In this document: one piece after another, positions 12,901-25,100 of the stretch | Numbering within the stretch: the stretch's first letter is position 1 | How the letters are laid out: every line of letters begins with the position of its first letter | Source of the DNA: Cheilinus undulatus | Taxonomy: Eukaryota > Chordata > Actinopteri > Labriformes > Labridae | Reading direction: 5' to 3' | Assembly: GCF_018320785.1 (NCBI RefSeq) | Contig: NC_054885.1 | Coordinates: forward strand, 2,988,921 to 3,052,920 | DNA length: 64,000 nucleotides | Notes under the pieces: model-generated | Databases searched by the model: none | Told to the model about the DNA's origin: nothing | What the model saw: only the letters and a program-made list of their open reading frames with translations | Made by a program: the position numbers and the translations under genes

Positions 12901-13183
12901 ATCAGTAGAGGTGTGAGGAATATCAAAACCACTTGAGATGCAAACATTCCAAATTATTATGCAAATTGGATTTTAGTGTCATAAACATTCAATTTTTTGT
13001 TAGATGGATGGTATTGTGTCTCATGGTTCTTTGGATCACTAAAATCAATCTCAGACACCTGTGATAGTTTGCCAGGTGAGCCCAATTAAAGGACAACTAC
13101 TTAAGAAGGACGTTCCAGAGGCTTGCAGTCGTTCATAAACCTACTATTCAGCCCCCCCAACCAATGCTCACAAGCAGAAACGG

Positions 13184-13418
13184 TTGCAGTGGGCCCAGAA
13201 GTACATGAAGACTTATTTTCAAACTGTCTTGTTTACTGATGAGTGCTGTGCAACCCTGGATGGTCCAGATGGAGGAGTAGGGGATGGTTGGTGGATGGCC
13301 ACCATGTCCCAACAAGGAGGGGGCGGAGTCATGTTTTGGACCAGAATCATGGAGAGAGAGCTGGTAGGCCCCTTTAGGGTCCCTGAAGGTGTGAAAATGA
13401 CCTCGGCAAAGTATAGAG
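13184..13418 (+). pseudogene. Tc1 transposase catalytic-domain fragment
   Basis: Reads as the first part of the Tc1 DDE domain: LQWAQKYMKT, the first catalytic Asp in VLFTDEC, GGGGVMFW, then ELVGPFRVPEGVKMTSAKY. The matching downstream part, with the second Asp (IFMHDNAP), starts only after the nested insertion at about 14187. The stretch after GPDGG is shortened and the downstream part has an in-frame stop, so it cannot encode a working enzyme. Confidence 0.85.
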
Positions 13419-14186
13419 AGGGCACTTTCACATTAGGCCCAGTTGTTTCAAACTGCTCCATGGCACGATTTCTCCCCCTCCCCTTGGCTTGCTTTCACAC
13501 TAGCAACATCGAACCATACTGGGCCCACTTGCGTATTTACTCAGTCTGAAACAGCAGGTGGCAGTATGCAGGTAGCTGGCTTACAGCCCCGCAAAGAAGG
13601 TGAAGGAAGAAGAAGCTACCATGGCAACCACTGGGGTCATGACCTCAGCGAAGATTGTTTTTGATTTGACCTGGCAAAAAGTCCATCCTGCAGCCGTGGA
13701 TGATTAAAATCACTTTTTAAGATGCCAGCAACTTCACTCTACGTATCTGCACATCTACGTGCAGATCAGAGGATTACATGGGCTCGTGCTACGCAGATAC
13801 AGCGGTTTTTGAGGTGACAGGAGACTTTTATTGCCTTTGTACCTCCTCTCACTGACTCCAACTTGTGTTCATCTGTAAGGTGAGTCACAACAGACCGCAA
13901 ATGTGCCAAAAATGTGAACAAACTGCCGCACTGTGGAAGGAGGTTTAGTTATTACGATGACGTCATAAAGCTGATACGGCGCTCTGTCCTGTATCCGAGC
14001 ACGGTTGCATTCACATCTCATCGGAACCGTGCCAGAGTCCACTTGAACTGCGCCAGAGCCCACCTGCCAAATGGGCCCGGGCCCGGTGCCCAGGCACGGT
14101 TCGTTTGCATTCACACTACCGAAATGAACCGGACTTTGGGCTCAAGTGCACTCAGACCTGGGACCGGGCCCCTAGTGTGAAAGCAC
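13419..14186. mobile_element. Nested hAT-like element inside Tc1 transposase
   Basis: The ends are imperfect inverted repeats: left GGGCACTTTCACATTAGG; right, read inward, GGGTGCTTTCACACTAGG. The position is fixed by the host transposase frame, which breaks at TATAGAG on the left and resumes with AGAGTTTCTGAC on the right. This is compatible with a short, partly decayed target duplication. There is no transposase inside. A second GCTTTCACACTAG at about 13490 suggests internal rearrangement. Confidence 0.65.
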
Positions 14187-14444
14187 CCAGAGTTTCTGAC
14201 TGACCACTTTCTTCCATGATACAAAAAGAAGAACCATGCCTTCTGTAGCAAAATGATCTTCATGCATGACAATGCACCATCTCATGATGTAAGTCACGAT
14301 CATCAACATCTCAAGAAATAAAGGCTTGAAATATTTCACTTCATGTGTAATGCGTCTATAATATATGGGTTTCACTTTCTGAAATGAGTGACAAAAAATA
14401 TTGAACATTTTCATGATATTCTAAGATTTTGATGTGTACCTGTA

Positions 14445-15955
14445 TCTGATACTGCTCTTAAGTGTCAGAGTGAAACCTGCTGATGACTGGACTCAGACTG
14501 GATGTTGTCCATTACCTATCACTCAGCAATGCCAATGGTGACATTGGTGATATCTCAATATGCATGCAACACATGCATTTGAAATGGTGATTATGGTGTT
14601 GCAAAAATTCATTTGTGGAAGAAATTCTACCAGTGAAGGTACTGACAGTGGTTTACTGGCCACCACTTACAGATGCAGAGCAACAGCCATCATAATGAAA
14701 TCCAAGGATGCACAGTATCATCAGCATTTTTGCAGACATGTACAAACAATATATCAGGTGTTAATTTTTGCCAATGTACATATGTTTATGGAGTTTTAGG
14801 TCTGAACTACATTCATAAAGGCATTGATATCAGTATAAGCAAAAGTGAACCTGTAAATATCTGCAGAAATTCATTGTCATGCCTTCCTTAAAATTAAAGA
14901 CTGTAAATCTCTGCCAATCCCTACCCTAAACTAAGTTCCTGTGATGTATAAAGAAATGAATGGACAGGTAGATTAAGCAGCAGGCCCTTGACACTGACCC
15001 TGCCCTCGCAGAGATCATCAAATCAACCCCAAGCCAGACAGCAATCCAAACTTTTCATAGAGGAACTTGTTATCTTTCTCATCACGTTCTGTGTTTGCTC
15101 ACTGTGAGGCTGCATATCAACCACCACAGCACGAGCCATCAGGGAGAGTCTGTGTTAGCTCTCGGACTATTGTCTCTCACCTTTTTATCTCTGCCTGGCA
15201 CAGTGTTGACTCTGCGTGTTATCCTCGCCTCTGTGACCGATACCAGCCGGCACGGGAAGGACCGTTGGTGCTATCTGTCAAAACCCCACTGAGGAGACGT
15301 GTCGACTGTGGCTTTGGTTTGACTATTCAAATGATGCAGCAATAAGTCCGTTCTGCTGAACAATGCAGCCCATCTCTGAGCTAATTAGAGAACAGCTTAT
15401 TGTCATGGGCTTTGTTCTTCAGGATGGAACGATAGTGTTGAAACAATTCAACTCACACACACGAGTGTGTTTTGTATTCTGCTAGTGATTCTGATACTTA
15501 GACTCTGATATCTGCTGATGCTGAGTATTTCTGCAGCAGTAGTATGAAAATGAAAAAGCATATTCCCTATAAAGAATAGGATTTAAACTCTAATAATTGC
15601 AACACTATAATAGCACATTCTTTAATGTTGCTGTGGTGACAAAGCCTTGAGCTGGAGGTTGTTTGTGATCCAGTCTATCTGTACCATTCTTGTGAACATG
15701 GGATCTCATTTATTAAATTTTGTAAAAATGCTCAACCAGAGTTCAGGATAAACTTTCTAAATATTTGTAGGTTGTAGGTCAAGGTCATTGGGCTTCATGA
15801 TCATCTCTCTAATTTAACACCAGAATCCATCTGGATGCACTACATTGGATTTGCTGATTTCCAGCCAGGCCATTTAAGCTGACAAAGGCTAATGGGTGCT
15901 TTCTGAGACACTTCAAGTAATTTGTACATCAAGCCACGGCTTAAATAAGCTAATA
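14445..15955. other. Gene-free stretch, probable mgat5b intron
   Basis: No exon or RNA gene was recognised. The part at 15060-15350 has higher GC and open frames, but no recognisable domain and no clear splice sites. Confidence 0.4.
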
Positions 15956-15959
15956 TTCA

Positions 15960-18265
15960 GAACTTATATATGTCGATTTTCACAACCAATATGGGCCAAA
16001 ATTGGCAGCTGATGAATGCCAATATTTACAGCTGATATAAACAAATATATATTGCTGATATAGACTGAAATTTACGGCTGAAATAGACTAATTTATATAG
16101 CTGAAATAGGCTGATATTTACTGCTGATGTAGGCTGATATTTACAGCTGATATAGGCCAACATTTACAGCTCATATAGGCCGATATTTACAACTGATGTA
16201 GACAAATATATACAGCTGTATAGGCCAATATATACTGCTGATATAGGCTAATATTTACAGCTCATATAGGCCAATATTTACAACTGATATAGGCTGATAA
16301 TTACAGCTGATATAGGCTGATATTAACAGCTCATATAGGCCAATATTTACAGCATATATAGGCTGATATTTACAACTGATGTAGACAAATATATACAGCT
16401 CATATAGAGCTGATATAGACTGATATTTACAGCTGATATAGGCCAATATTTACAGCTCATATTGGCTGATATTTACAACTGATGTAGACAAATATATACA
16501 GATATATACAGCTGATATAGGCCAATATATACAACTGATAGGGGCTAATATTTACAGCTCATATAGGCCAATATTTACAGCTTATATAGGCCAATATTTA
16601 CAACTGATATAGGCTGATATTTACAGCTAATATAGGCTGATATTTACAACTGATGTAGACAAATATATACTGCTGATATAGGCCAATATATACAGCTGAT
16701 ATAGGCAAATATTTACAGCTTATATAGGCCAATTTATACAGCTAATATAGGCCAATATATACAGCTGATATAGGCCAATATATACAGTTGATATAGGCCA
16801 ATATATACAGCTGATATAGGCCAACATTTACAGCTCATATAGGCCGATATTTACAACTGATGTAGACAAATATATACAGCTGTATAGGCCAATATATACT
16901 GCTGATATAGGCTAATATTTACAGCTCATATAGGCCAATATTTACAACTGATATAGGCTGATAATTACAGCTGATATAGGCTGATATTAACAGCTCATAT
17001 AGGCCAATATTTACAGCATATATAGGCTGATATTTACAACTGATGTAGACAAATATATACAGCTCATATAGAGCTGATATAGACTGATATTTACAGCTGA
17101 TATAGGCCAATATTTACAGCTCATATTGGCTGATATTTACAACTGATGTAGACAAATATATACAGATATATACAGCTGATATAGGCCAATATATACAACT
17201 GATAGGGGCTAATATTTACAGCTCATATAGGCCAATATTTACAGCTTATATAGGCCAATATTTACAACTGATATAGGCTGATATTTACAGCTAATATAGG
17301 CTGATATTTACAACTGATGTAGACAAATATATACTGCTGATATAGGCCAATATATACAGCTGATATAGGCAAATATTTACAGCTTATATAGGCCAATTTA
17401 TACAGCTAATATAGGCCAATATATACAGCTGATATAGGCCAATATATACAGCTGATATAGGCCAATATTTACAGCTCATATAGGCCAATATTTACAACTG
17501 ATATAGGCTGATGTTTACAGCTGATATAGACCAATATATACAGCTTATATGGGCCAATATTTACAGCTTATATAGGCCAATAATTACAGCTTATAAAGGC
17601 CAATATTTACAACTGATATAGGCCAATATATACAGTTGATATAGGCAAATATTTACAGCTCATATAGGCTGATATATACAGCTGATATAGGCAAGATATA
17701 CAGCTGATATAGGCTGATATTTACAGCTTATATAGGCTGATATTTACAGCTTATATAGGCTGATATTTACAGCTCATATAGGCAGATATATACAGCTGAT
17801 ATAGGCTGATATTGACGTCTGGTGTAGACAAATATATACAGCTGATAGAGGCAAATATTTACAGCTCATATAGGCTGATATATACAGCTGATATAGGCTG
17901 ATATTTACAGCTTTTATAGGCTGATATTTACAGCTTATATAGGCTGATATTTACAGCTTTTATAGGCTGATATTTACAGCTCATATAGGCTGATATATAC
18001 AGCTGATATAGGCAAATATATACAGCTGATATAGGCTGATATTTACAGCTTACATAGGCTGATATTTACAGCTTTTATAGGCTGATATTTACAGCTCATA
18101 TAGGCTGATATATACAGCTGATATAGGCTGATATTTACAGCTTTTATAGGCTGATATTTACAGCTTATATAGGCTGATATTTACAGCTTTTATAGGCTGA
18201 TATTTACAGCTCATATAGGCTGATATATACAGCTGATATAGGCAAATATATACAGTTGATATAGA
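15960..18265. repeat. AT-rich satellite of 23-bp units
   Basis: About 2.3 kb of tandem 23-bp units of the form CAGCTGATATAGGCCAATAT plus ATA, with variants (TTTACA, CTCATATAGG, CTGATGTAGACAAA). The start is diffuse: units degrade toward 15960. It ends at about 18265, where unique sequence resumes. Repeat-derived open frames on the minus strand (YISCKYQPI-type) are not genes. Confidence 0.95.
16145..17468. repeat. Recent tandem duplication of ~664 bp inside the satellite
   Basis: The block at about 16145-16804 recurs at about 16809-17468, offset 664 bp, with the same order of variant units, including the rare CTCATATAGAGCTGATATAG junction (near 16399 and 17063). The same 63-codon frame appears at both places with identical translation. 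This indicates a block duplication by unequal exchange rather than unit-by-unit spread. Confidence 0.9.
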
Positions 18266-18269
18266 ACCT

Positions 18270-19103
18270 TATTTGCTGCCAATATAGGTAGCAGCTCCAT
18301 GTAGTGTACTGTAGCATAATTAGCACATAGCAAGGTTAAATATCTTAGCCAATTAATGGCATTAATGGCTTACAGTATATGCTTGGATGTAAGTCTTGGT
18401 CCATGGTGTAGAATCTTTGAATTTTCTTTGATAAATGATTGTGACCTTAAAGATGAATGGCACAATGTACACCCCTAATTTAAAGGAGACTTTTAATCAG
18501 CTAAAAAGTGCATCATTTATCATTTGAATAAACCTTTTCCTGCTTTGTGATCTCAGATCTGTCCTTAAACAACATGACTGTAGTTATACTACAGCTGTAT
18601 CCAACCGAGTAATTTGATTGGACGAGAGGCATTTAAAACAGAGCTTGCATTCTTTTAAAAAAGGCAGAAAATTATCATGGTATTTAAAATTTAGACAACC
18701 TTGATCTTGAAAATCTTCTGCATGAGCTGAAATAAGTGCCGACAGGCTCAACATAGCTGAGTTTAAAAAAAAGACTCTCAAAGTTTCCCCTCTGCCTCTA
18801 CAAACTCTCATCTCCCTGTGAAACGGCTAAAAATGAGTTAGTGTGGGTCAGTGGGAGGTCATATGGGCACCGAGCAGAGATGAAAGTGAGTGTTTAAAAC
18901 GAAAGAGGTGAGGATGAGAGGAGAGAGCAGCGTCTTCCCCCCCGACACGCTCCCGATGAGCAAAGTGAGCAGGTCGCTCGTCCTGCTGGTGGCAATCAAG
19001 GAAACCCCACGAAGCTCTCAGCATGTTCCCGGCCTGTTCGTTACACAGAGGAGAGAGAGAGAGGCGACAGAGCTGCACCGACATGGAGCAGAGAGTGTCT
19101 TAC
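18270..19103. other. Intron 2 of mgat5b, proximal part
   Basis: Downstream of the exon 2 donor (in minus orientation). The next coding exon was not found here or anywhere to the left edge. The region around 18890-19100 is GC-richer, but its plus-strand frame is antisense to the mgat5b exon. Confidence 0.5.
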
Positions 19104-22100
19104 CTTCTGTTCGCACTGTAAACGGTGAATCTCCGGGTCTCTTGGCTGAAAACTGGCCCCCCAGAGAGGTCATTAGGAAGCACAGGCTGAAGAAGCCGAT
19201 CCCCAACACAAAGATCCTGCAGGGAGGGAGGCAAAGCAGGAGGAGGATTAGGTGGCATGGCAAGGTGAGAGTCTAAGAGACAGGCAGAGGAAGAGCGACA
19301 GGCTAGATGAGGACAGAAAACTACCAGAGCAGCGTTTAGATCCTAGAAAAGCTCCTTCACACATCAGCAATTTCACTTTATTTTATAAGCTTTGTTGGCA
19401 GAAATGTGAGCAGGGATATAACGCCTAAGCATGAAGAGACAATCTGATTACAAAGAAGAGAAAGAAACAAAAACATGTTCATGACTAAACAATGAATGTT
19501 TCAGAGAGTGTGTTTGTGTCTCAAGGATCCCATAAAGTTTATCGTCTTTAACAAAGATGCAAGAACACAAAACGAAATAAAATTAGAAACGAAGGGCTCG
19601 GCTGAAAGAAAGAATTAATAGAAAAATGCTCCACAGAGCACAAATGAGAGTCTGTAATTGTGTTTGAAAGTTTGTTCAAGGTCTTTCTTTGTTTGGAATC
19701 AATGTTTCTGTGTCGATTTGTCTGTGTGCAAACGTGAGGATTTCCAGACCTCAGAATTTCTTCTCTACAGTTGCAGATGAGCTGGTTCTGTTGGTTTCTA
19801 CAGCCAGAGTTCAAGTACCTCAGGGTCTACCAGAGAGGGTAGAATAAACCGTGAAATTGATAGGCAGATTGGTGCAGCATCAGCAGTATTTTCAGTGTAC
19901 CAGACCATCATGGTGGAGAGGGAGCTGAGCCAGGAGGCAAAGCTTTTAATACACCGGTCAATCTATGTTCCATCCCTCACCTATGGTCATGAACTCTGGG
20001 TAATGTCTGAAAGAATGAGATCGCAGATCTGAGCAGTTGAGATGAGATTGCTTCAGAGAGGGTCTGGGCTCAGCCTAAGAGAAGGGTGAGGAGCTCGGAC
20101 ACTTGGGGGATCTCATAGTAGAATCACTTTGTTTCAAAAAGGAGTCAGATAAAGTCAGTTATCTTATCAGGTTGTCTACTAGTCACCTCCCTTTGGAAGT
20201 CCTCAAGGCATGTCCAACTGTTAGCAGACCCTGGGGACCCAGAACTCATTAGAGGGAAAGATGGATGGATGGATGGATGGATGGATGGATGGATGGATCA
20301 ATGGAAGGATGGATGATGGATGCATGGATGGATGGATGGATGTATCAGTGAATGAATGGAAAAATGGATGCATGCATGCAGGGATGGATGGATGGATGGA
20401 AGCATGGATGGATGCATGAATGCATGCATGGATGGATGGATGGATGGATGAAAAAATGAATGCATGCATGCAGGGATGCATGGATGGATGGATGATGGAT
20501 GATGGATGGATGGATGGATGGATGGATGCATGCATGCAGGGATGCATGGATGGATGGATGATGGATGATGGATGGATGGATGGATGGATGGATGCATGCA
20601 TGCAGGGATGGATGGATGGATGTATTTTTTTATTCAAGAAGTAATAAATTAAAAGTGTTCTTAAAGTTATGATTTAAGTTAACATTTCTGCTCCCCTGTT
20701 TCATTTCATAAGTCAAGCATAAGTTTGTTGAGTCTTAGGCAGAACGATAGGTTTGGGTATCAGTAACAGAAGTTATTTCAAAATAAGGGCAGGTATGATA
20801 TCAGCAAAAACAGCATTTCTTGCATCTCTTTTTTAAGTGCTTCACAGTTCACAGAAACGGCACACTGAAGACTTTTCTTGGACAAAAAAGAGGTCTCTAC
20901 TCAGGAAGTCATTAAAACATGTTTCCCTCTGTGGGAGAGCCCACCACAAACCTACTGCATCTGAACAGCAGTGTGCTTATAATCTAAATTTTACTCTAAT
21001 TTTGCTGCTATAGATTTTTAAATTGATGCTTTTATTTTGGTAAATCTGGTAAATTCTCTCCGTCTGTTACTGGAATGTTATGTTGGGATACATCTGCTCC
21101 ACTGGGGTATTCTGGGGCATCTAAGGTTACAAAGTGCAGTCTTACTCTTTCTTTATGGCGTCAGGATGTGAGCAGAATCCACGGCCATCACTCCAGGTCT
21201 TTGCTTTGTGAGGCTCCTCAGAGCGTAGAAATACTTTCATATTGTACAAACCAGCCCATGGAAAGAGCTTTGTGCACTCGCTTGACTGTGTCATATCAAA
21301 TAAAGCATTACATGGACGCTGTGGTTCTCTGCCTCACACTGTGTTCAGCCAGCTAACATCTCAAATAAAAGCTTTAAATTACAGCCCAATGGAACACTTT
21401 CTGCAGAAAGAGAATTGTCAAGCTCTCAGCTTTGAAAGCAAAATGCTGCGGACACATCAGCTCAACAGTGAAATGTCTGCTCATTCCAAAAGTCCTGCAG
21501 AGAAAATGCCAGAAACAACGCTTCTGTAGAGAATCTTTAATTGAAATGGAAAGGAGAGGGTTGTCATGATACCAGAATGATAAACCGACATATGACTGTA
21601 GTGAAAACAAATGATAATACCTGTTTCAATACCAAAACAACAAAAAGAAGCCCTAAGTGCTAACAATTGACAATGCACAAATATATTGTGCACTTCAGAC
21701 AGTGTGCAGGTGGGTTCATTCCCCTCCAGTGCAGCCGTCTAATGAAATAGATGTAATTCTTTAAGCTTTTGCACCTTTTTGGGTCAGCAGAAGTCTCAGC
21801 CAGACCACGTGTGGGTACTGGTCTGGAAGCTAAAGCCTTCCAAGATGCCCTTTAACAAGACAACAAAACCCCAGCTGCTGGGGCGCCTCTTCCTGTGCAG
21901 TCGCTCTCTTTGGCCCTGTTTATATTTTACATGAACAATCCATTCTGAGCAATCAGATCCTGAGTGACTGCTCGTTATACCATGCATCCATACTCTGCAT
22001 TAATGATCAGTCTTCAGTGACGGCCTGATGTCAGAAGTCACTGTCGCTCCTACTGTGTGCAGTGAAGCTGCAGCTGATAAGAATGAATGAAAGTGAATCA

Positions 22101-25100
22101 GCCGTGAGCTAAGAGGCCAGTAGGGCCTTTAAACAGCTTTTCTCCCTCATGTAGTTATTAACACGCTCAAAAGGACACAGTGATAGGTACGACGGAGTCA
22201 TGATGGGTCGTTAACGGACAAGTCGGTTCAAAGAGCTGGCTCCTGTTCGAAAAGAAGTTTCTAGAGATGCCTGGATTGTGGAAATCAGGTGCACAACCAA
22301 AAAAGACTTGCAGGAAAACTGAAGGGTCAGTACTCAAAAATGTCCTCTAAAGCTCTTTTAGTTCAAATATCTCTGTCAGGGACAATGCTAGGCAAGACGA
22401 TTCTAAATCAAGGGCTGCACAGTGGCATGGGGTGCACTGTTGCAGCAAGAAGGTCTCTGGTTTGTTTCCCGGTCAGGGCCTTCCTGGGCGGAATTTGCAC
22501 ATTGTTCCTGTGCATGCATGGGTTCTCACCCGGTTCTCTGACTTCCTCCCACCACCAAAAATATGCTCATTAGGCTAACTGGTGCCTCCAAATTGGCCGT
22601 AAGAGTTGTTGGTTGTTTCTATATGTCAGATCTGGGGTTGAACGGCCAGGGCGCACCCTGCCTCTTACCCAGTGACAACTGGGATAGGGTTTACGCCAAG
22701 CTGTAAAGAAAATAAAGATGCTAAACCACATAATGCATCCATCACAACAGCATGGCATCACAGTAGAAGAGTCTGGTTGCAGCCTGCCTGCAGTCAAGTC
22801 CTTTCATGGCAGAAAACATTTGAAGCATCAACAAATCAGAAATCTGGCATGACAAAAACTAGACTAAAACTAACAAAAACAGATCGGTGACAACTAAAAC
22901 TGACAAAACCTAAGTTTAGTTTTTGTCTAGATGACTAAAACTAGACTAAAATGTAATGTTGTTTTCGCCAGACATTCGAAATCCATGATATTTCTCCACT
23001 GTGGCTGAATCTGTCAAAAAACAATTCAGCGGTATCTATTCTGCCTCTCAGCTGTAGAAAGCAAGCAAAAAGTTAATGAAAAGCATCAAACATCCTGTTG
23101 AATTCTGGGAAAACCTGCTGCTCTCTGAGTCCCAGATTTCAGTGATTTAATATACAGACATGCTGCTGCTTCCTCTCTCAGATCAATACTCACTTTATCA
23201 CTCTGCTCTTATTCAATGCCAGAGATTCCTGTGACACTAATCACTGCATGTTTATCAGACTTGGCTGTTTCCTCCCCCACAAGGAAGAATGATGATGACC
23301 TGTATCTTTTTAGTTTTACCCCTACTGGATATTCAGAACCCCATTTATCCTGGGAAAGGCTCTCCTAACATTCTGATGCTTCAAGTCCTGCCAATATTCA
23401 AGTTTTGGTATCATGACAGCCCTACTTTCTAGCGCTGGGATCTGGGTTCTTAATAAAACCTGAACTCATATATAACATCTCTGCTCAGTCTAGTGACTTC
23501 AGAGATGCTTCATTTGCTTTCAACTTGTGGAAAAACACAGTTATAAAGGGGGGATGCTAATTATGGCACAGCAGGTGTCATGCTGTTACAATTAACACCA
23601 AATCAGGCTGACCCTGCAGGGCCTCTACATCAAACACAGATTATCAGTTAGTTAAAATCAAAATCTACCAAAACCAGAATTTAAACCATGCCAAAAAATA
23701 GAGGACCCAGTCAGCCAACCCTGGTTAAATCTGTGTTTCCCTTCATCAAAAATTGCAAGAAAACTCCTGCACACGGTCTAAATGTCCTAGTCATTACATT
23801 TTAATGAGCTCCATGTCAGCACCAAATTGCTACCAGTGATTTCGTGCAGTTTCGATGGTAAAAAGGAGTTCACTTGAAACTTTTAATCACTGACAGCAAG
23901 AAATGATTCCAGACTGGATGCTTTAGGTTTCTATTATAGGTGTCACTCTATTAAACAGACATGAATACTGTTTGATTTTACCTATGATCATAACATGCAT
24001 CAGCAAAAGCCTGCAGAATGCTCCTAGACAGGAAGGGGGATTACAAATATGCAAATGCAGAAATATTATATTGTTGCAAAAAGACTCCTGCAAACTTTCT
24101 AAATGGCACAAAACATTGGCATCATTTCAGTATGTAAATATTGCAATGCACTTGTGCAGTTCAAAACTGTGCAGAAAAACCCAATACTGGCTACAGAGGA
24201 CATCTATGCTTCTTGCTGTGGTATAAAAATAGATATCAGAGTATCATATCACAATTTATAAATCTTATATTGTGAGCACAGGAGTCCTGCAACTTCAGTA
24301 CAAACCAGTCATGGAGCCAGAATTTTAAACTTCAGTATGATATGCCGATGATTTTGGGCAGCTTAGACGGTGTGCAGGAGTCTGCCTGCAACTTAAGATA
24401 ACTGAAAACAAGAAATCAAACAACACTAGATGACTATGTAGATCAATACAGTTCAATTATGCCTAGTATGACATCATGTAATCAAAACATCACTGTTTTA
24501 ACACTGTTTTTTACTATTCCATCAAAATTAGGGCTGAACGATTTGCAAAAATAATCTAATTGCAATTTTTTCCTGCAATATTGGGATTTGAAATGCGATT
24601 ATTTAGGTTCCTCATTTTTTTCTGTTGTTCAACAAACATGAGCAAGAAATCATTCTATATTATAATAAGTACAATATTAGATAAGTTAAACCAGGGCTAA
24701 ATTTAGGGAAAAAAATATCTAACTGCCATTTTGGCTCATATAGCAAATTTGATATCAATTGCTTTATTGAAGGGATGATCATTTCTCTTATTCTTCTCAT
24801 TTTGATGAAGAAAAATAAATACATGAGCAAGAAAAGTAAGATTTTTCTAAAAAATTAAATAAATACAAATATACTTGAAGGTTTGAATAACGTATAAAGT
24901 AGTGATAACGTGTGGCTCTTTTATGTCCAAAATTTAAATATCATTCCCCCAGAAAACCTTGAATAAAGGAAACTTTTTTGCCCTTTTTCACCATTTTCCC
25001 ACTTTTTACCTATTTAAGCTACCTTTTGCCTTTGAAAACCACTTTTTTCCTACTTTTTTGCCACTTTTTTGCCACTTTTATCCCATTTTTGCCTATAAGG

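Larger units (their letters stand above)
12932..14442 (+). mobile_element. Tc1-like element remnant, split by a nested element
   Basis: The right end (about 14310-14442) reads as a Tc1 terminal repeat finishing in GATGTGTACCTGTA beside a TA. The left terminal repeat is decayed; ATTCCAAATTATTATGCAAA near 12950 matches the same element type. The transposase remnant at 13184-13418 resumes at about 14186 (FLTDHFLP then MIFMHDNAPSH, with an intervening stop), so the intervening 770 bp is a later insertion. Confidence 0.8.

Noticed and set aside
16255-17110. Two identical 63-codon minus-strand frames
   Set aside because: Produced by the 23-bp satellite and its 664-bp block duplication.
18890-19276. 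128-codon plus-strand frame
   Set aside because: Antisense to mgat5b exon 2 and its flanks.
20221-20644. Long open frames rich in HPSIHPS or MDGWMD on both strands
   Set aside because: They are translations of the ATGG tetranucleotide repeat, which stays open in several frames.
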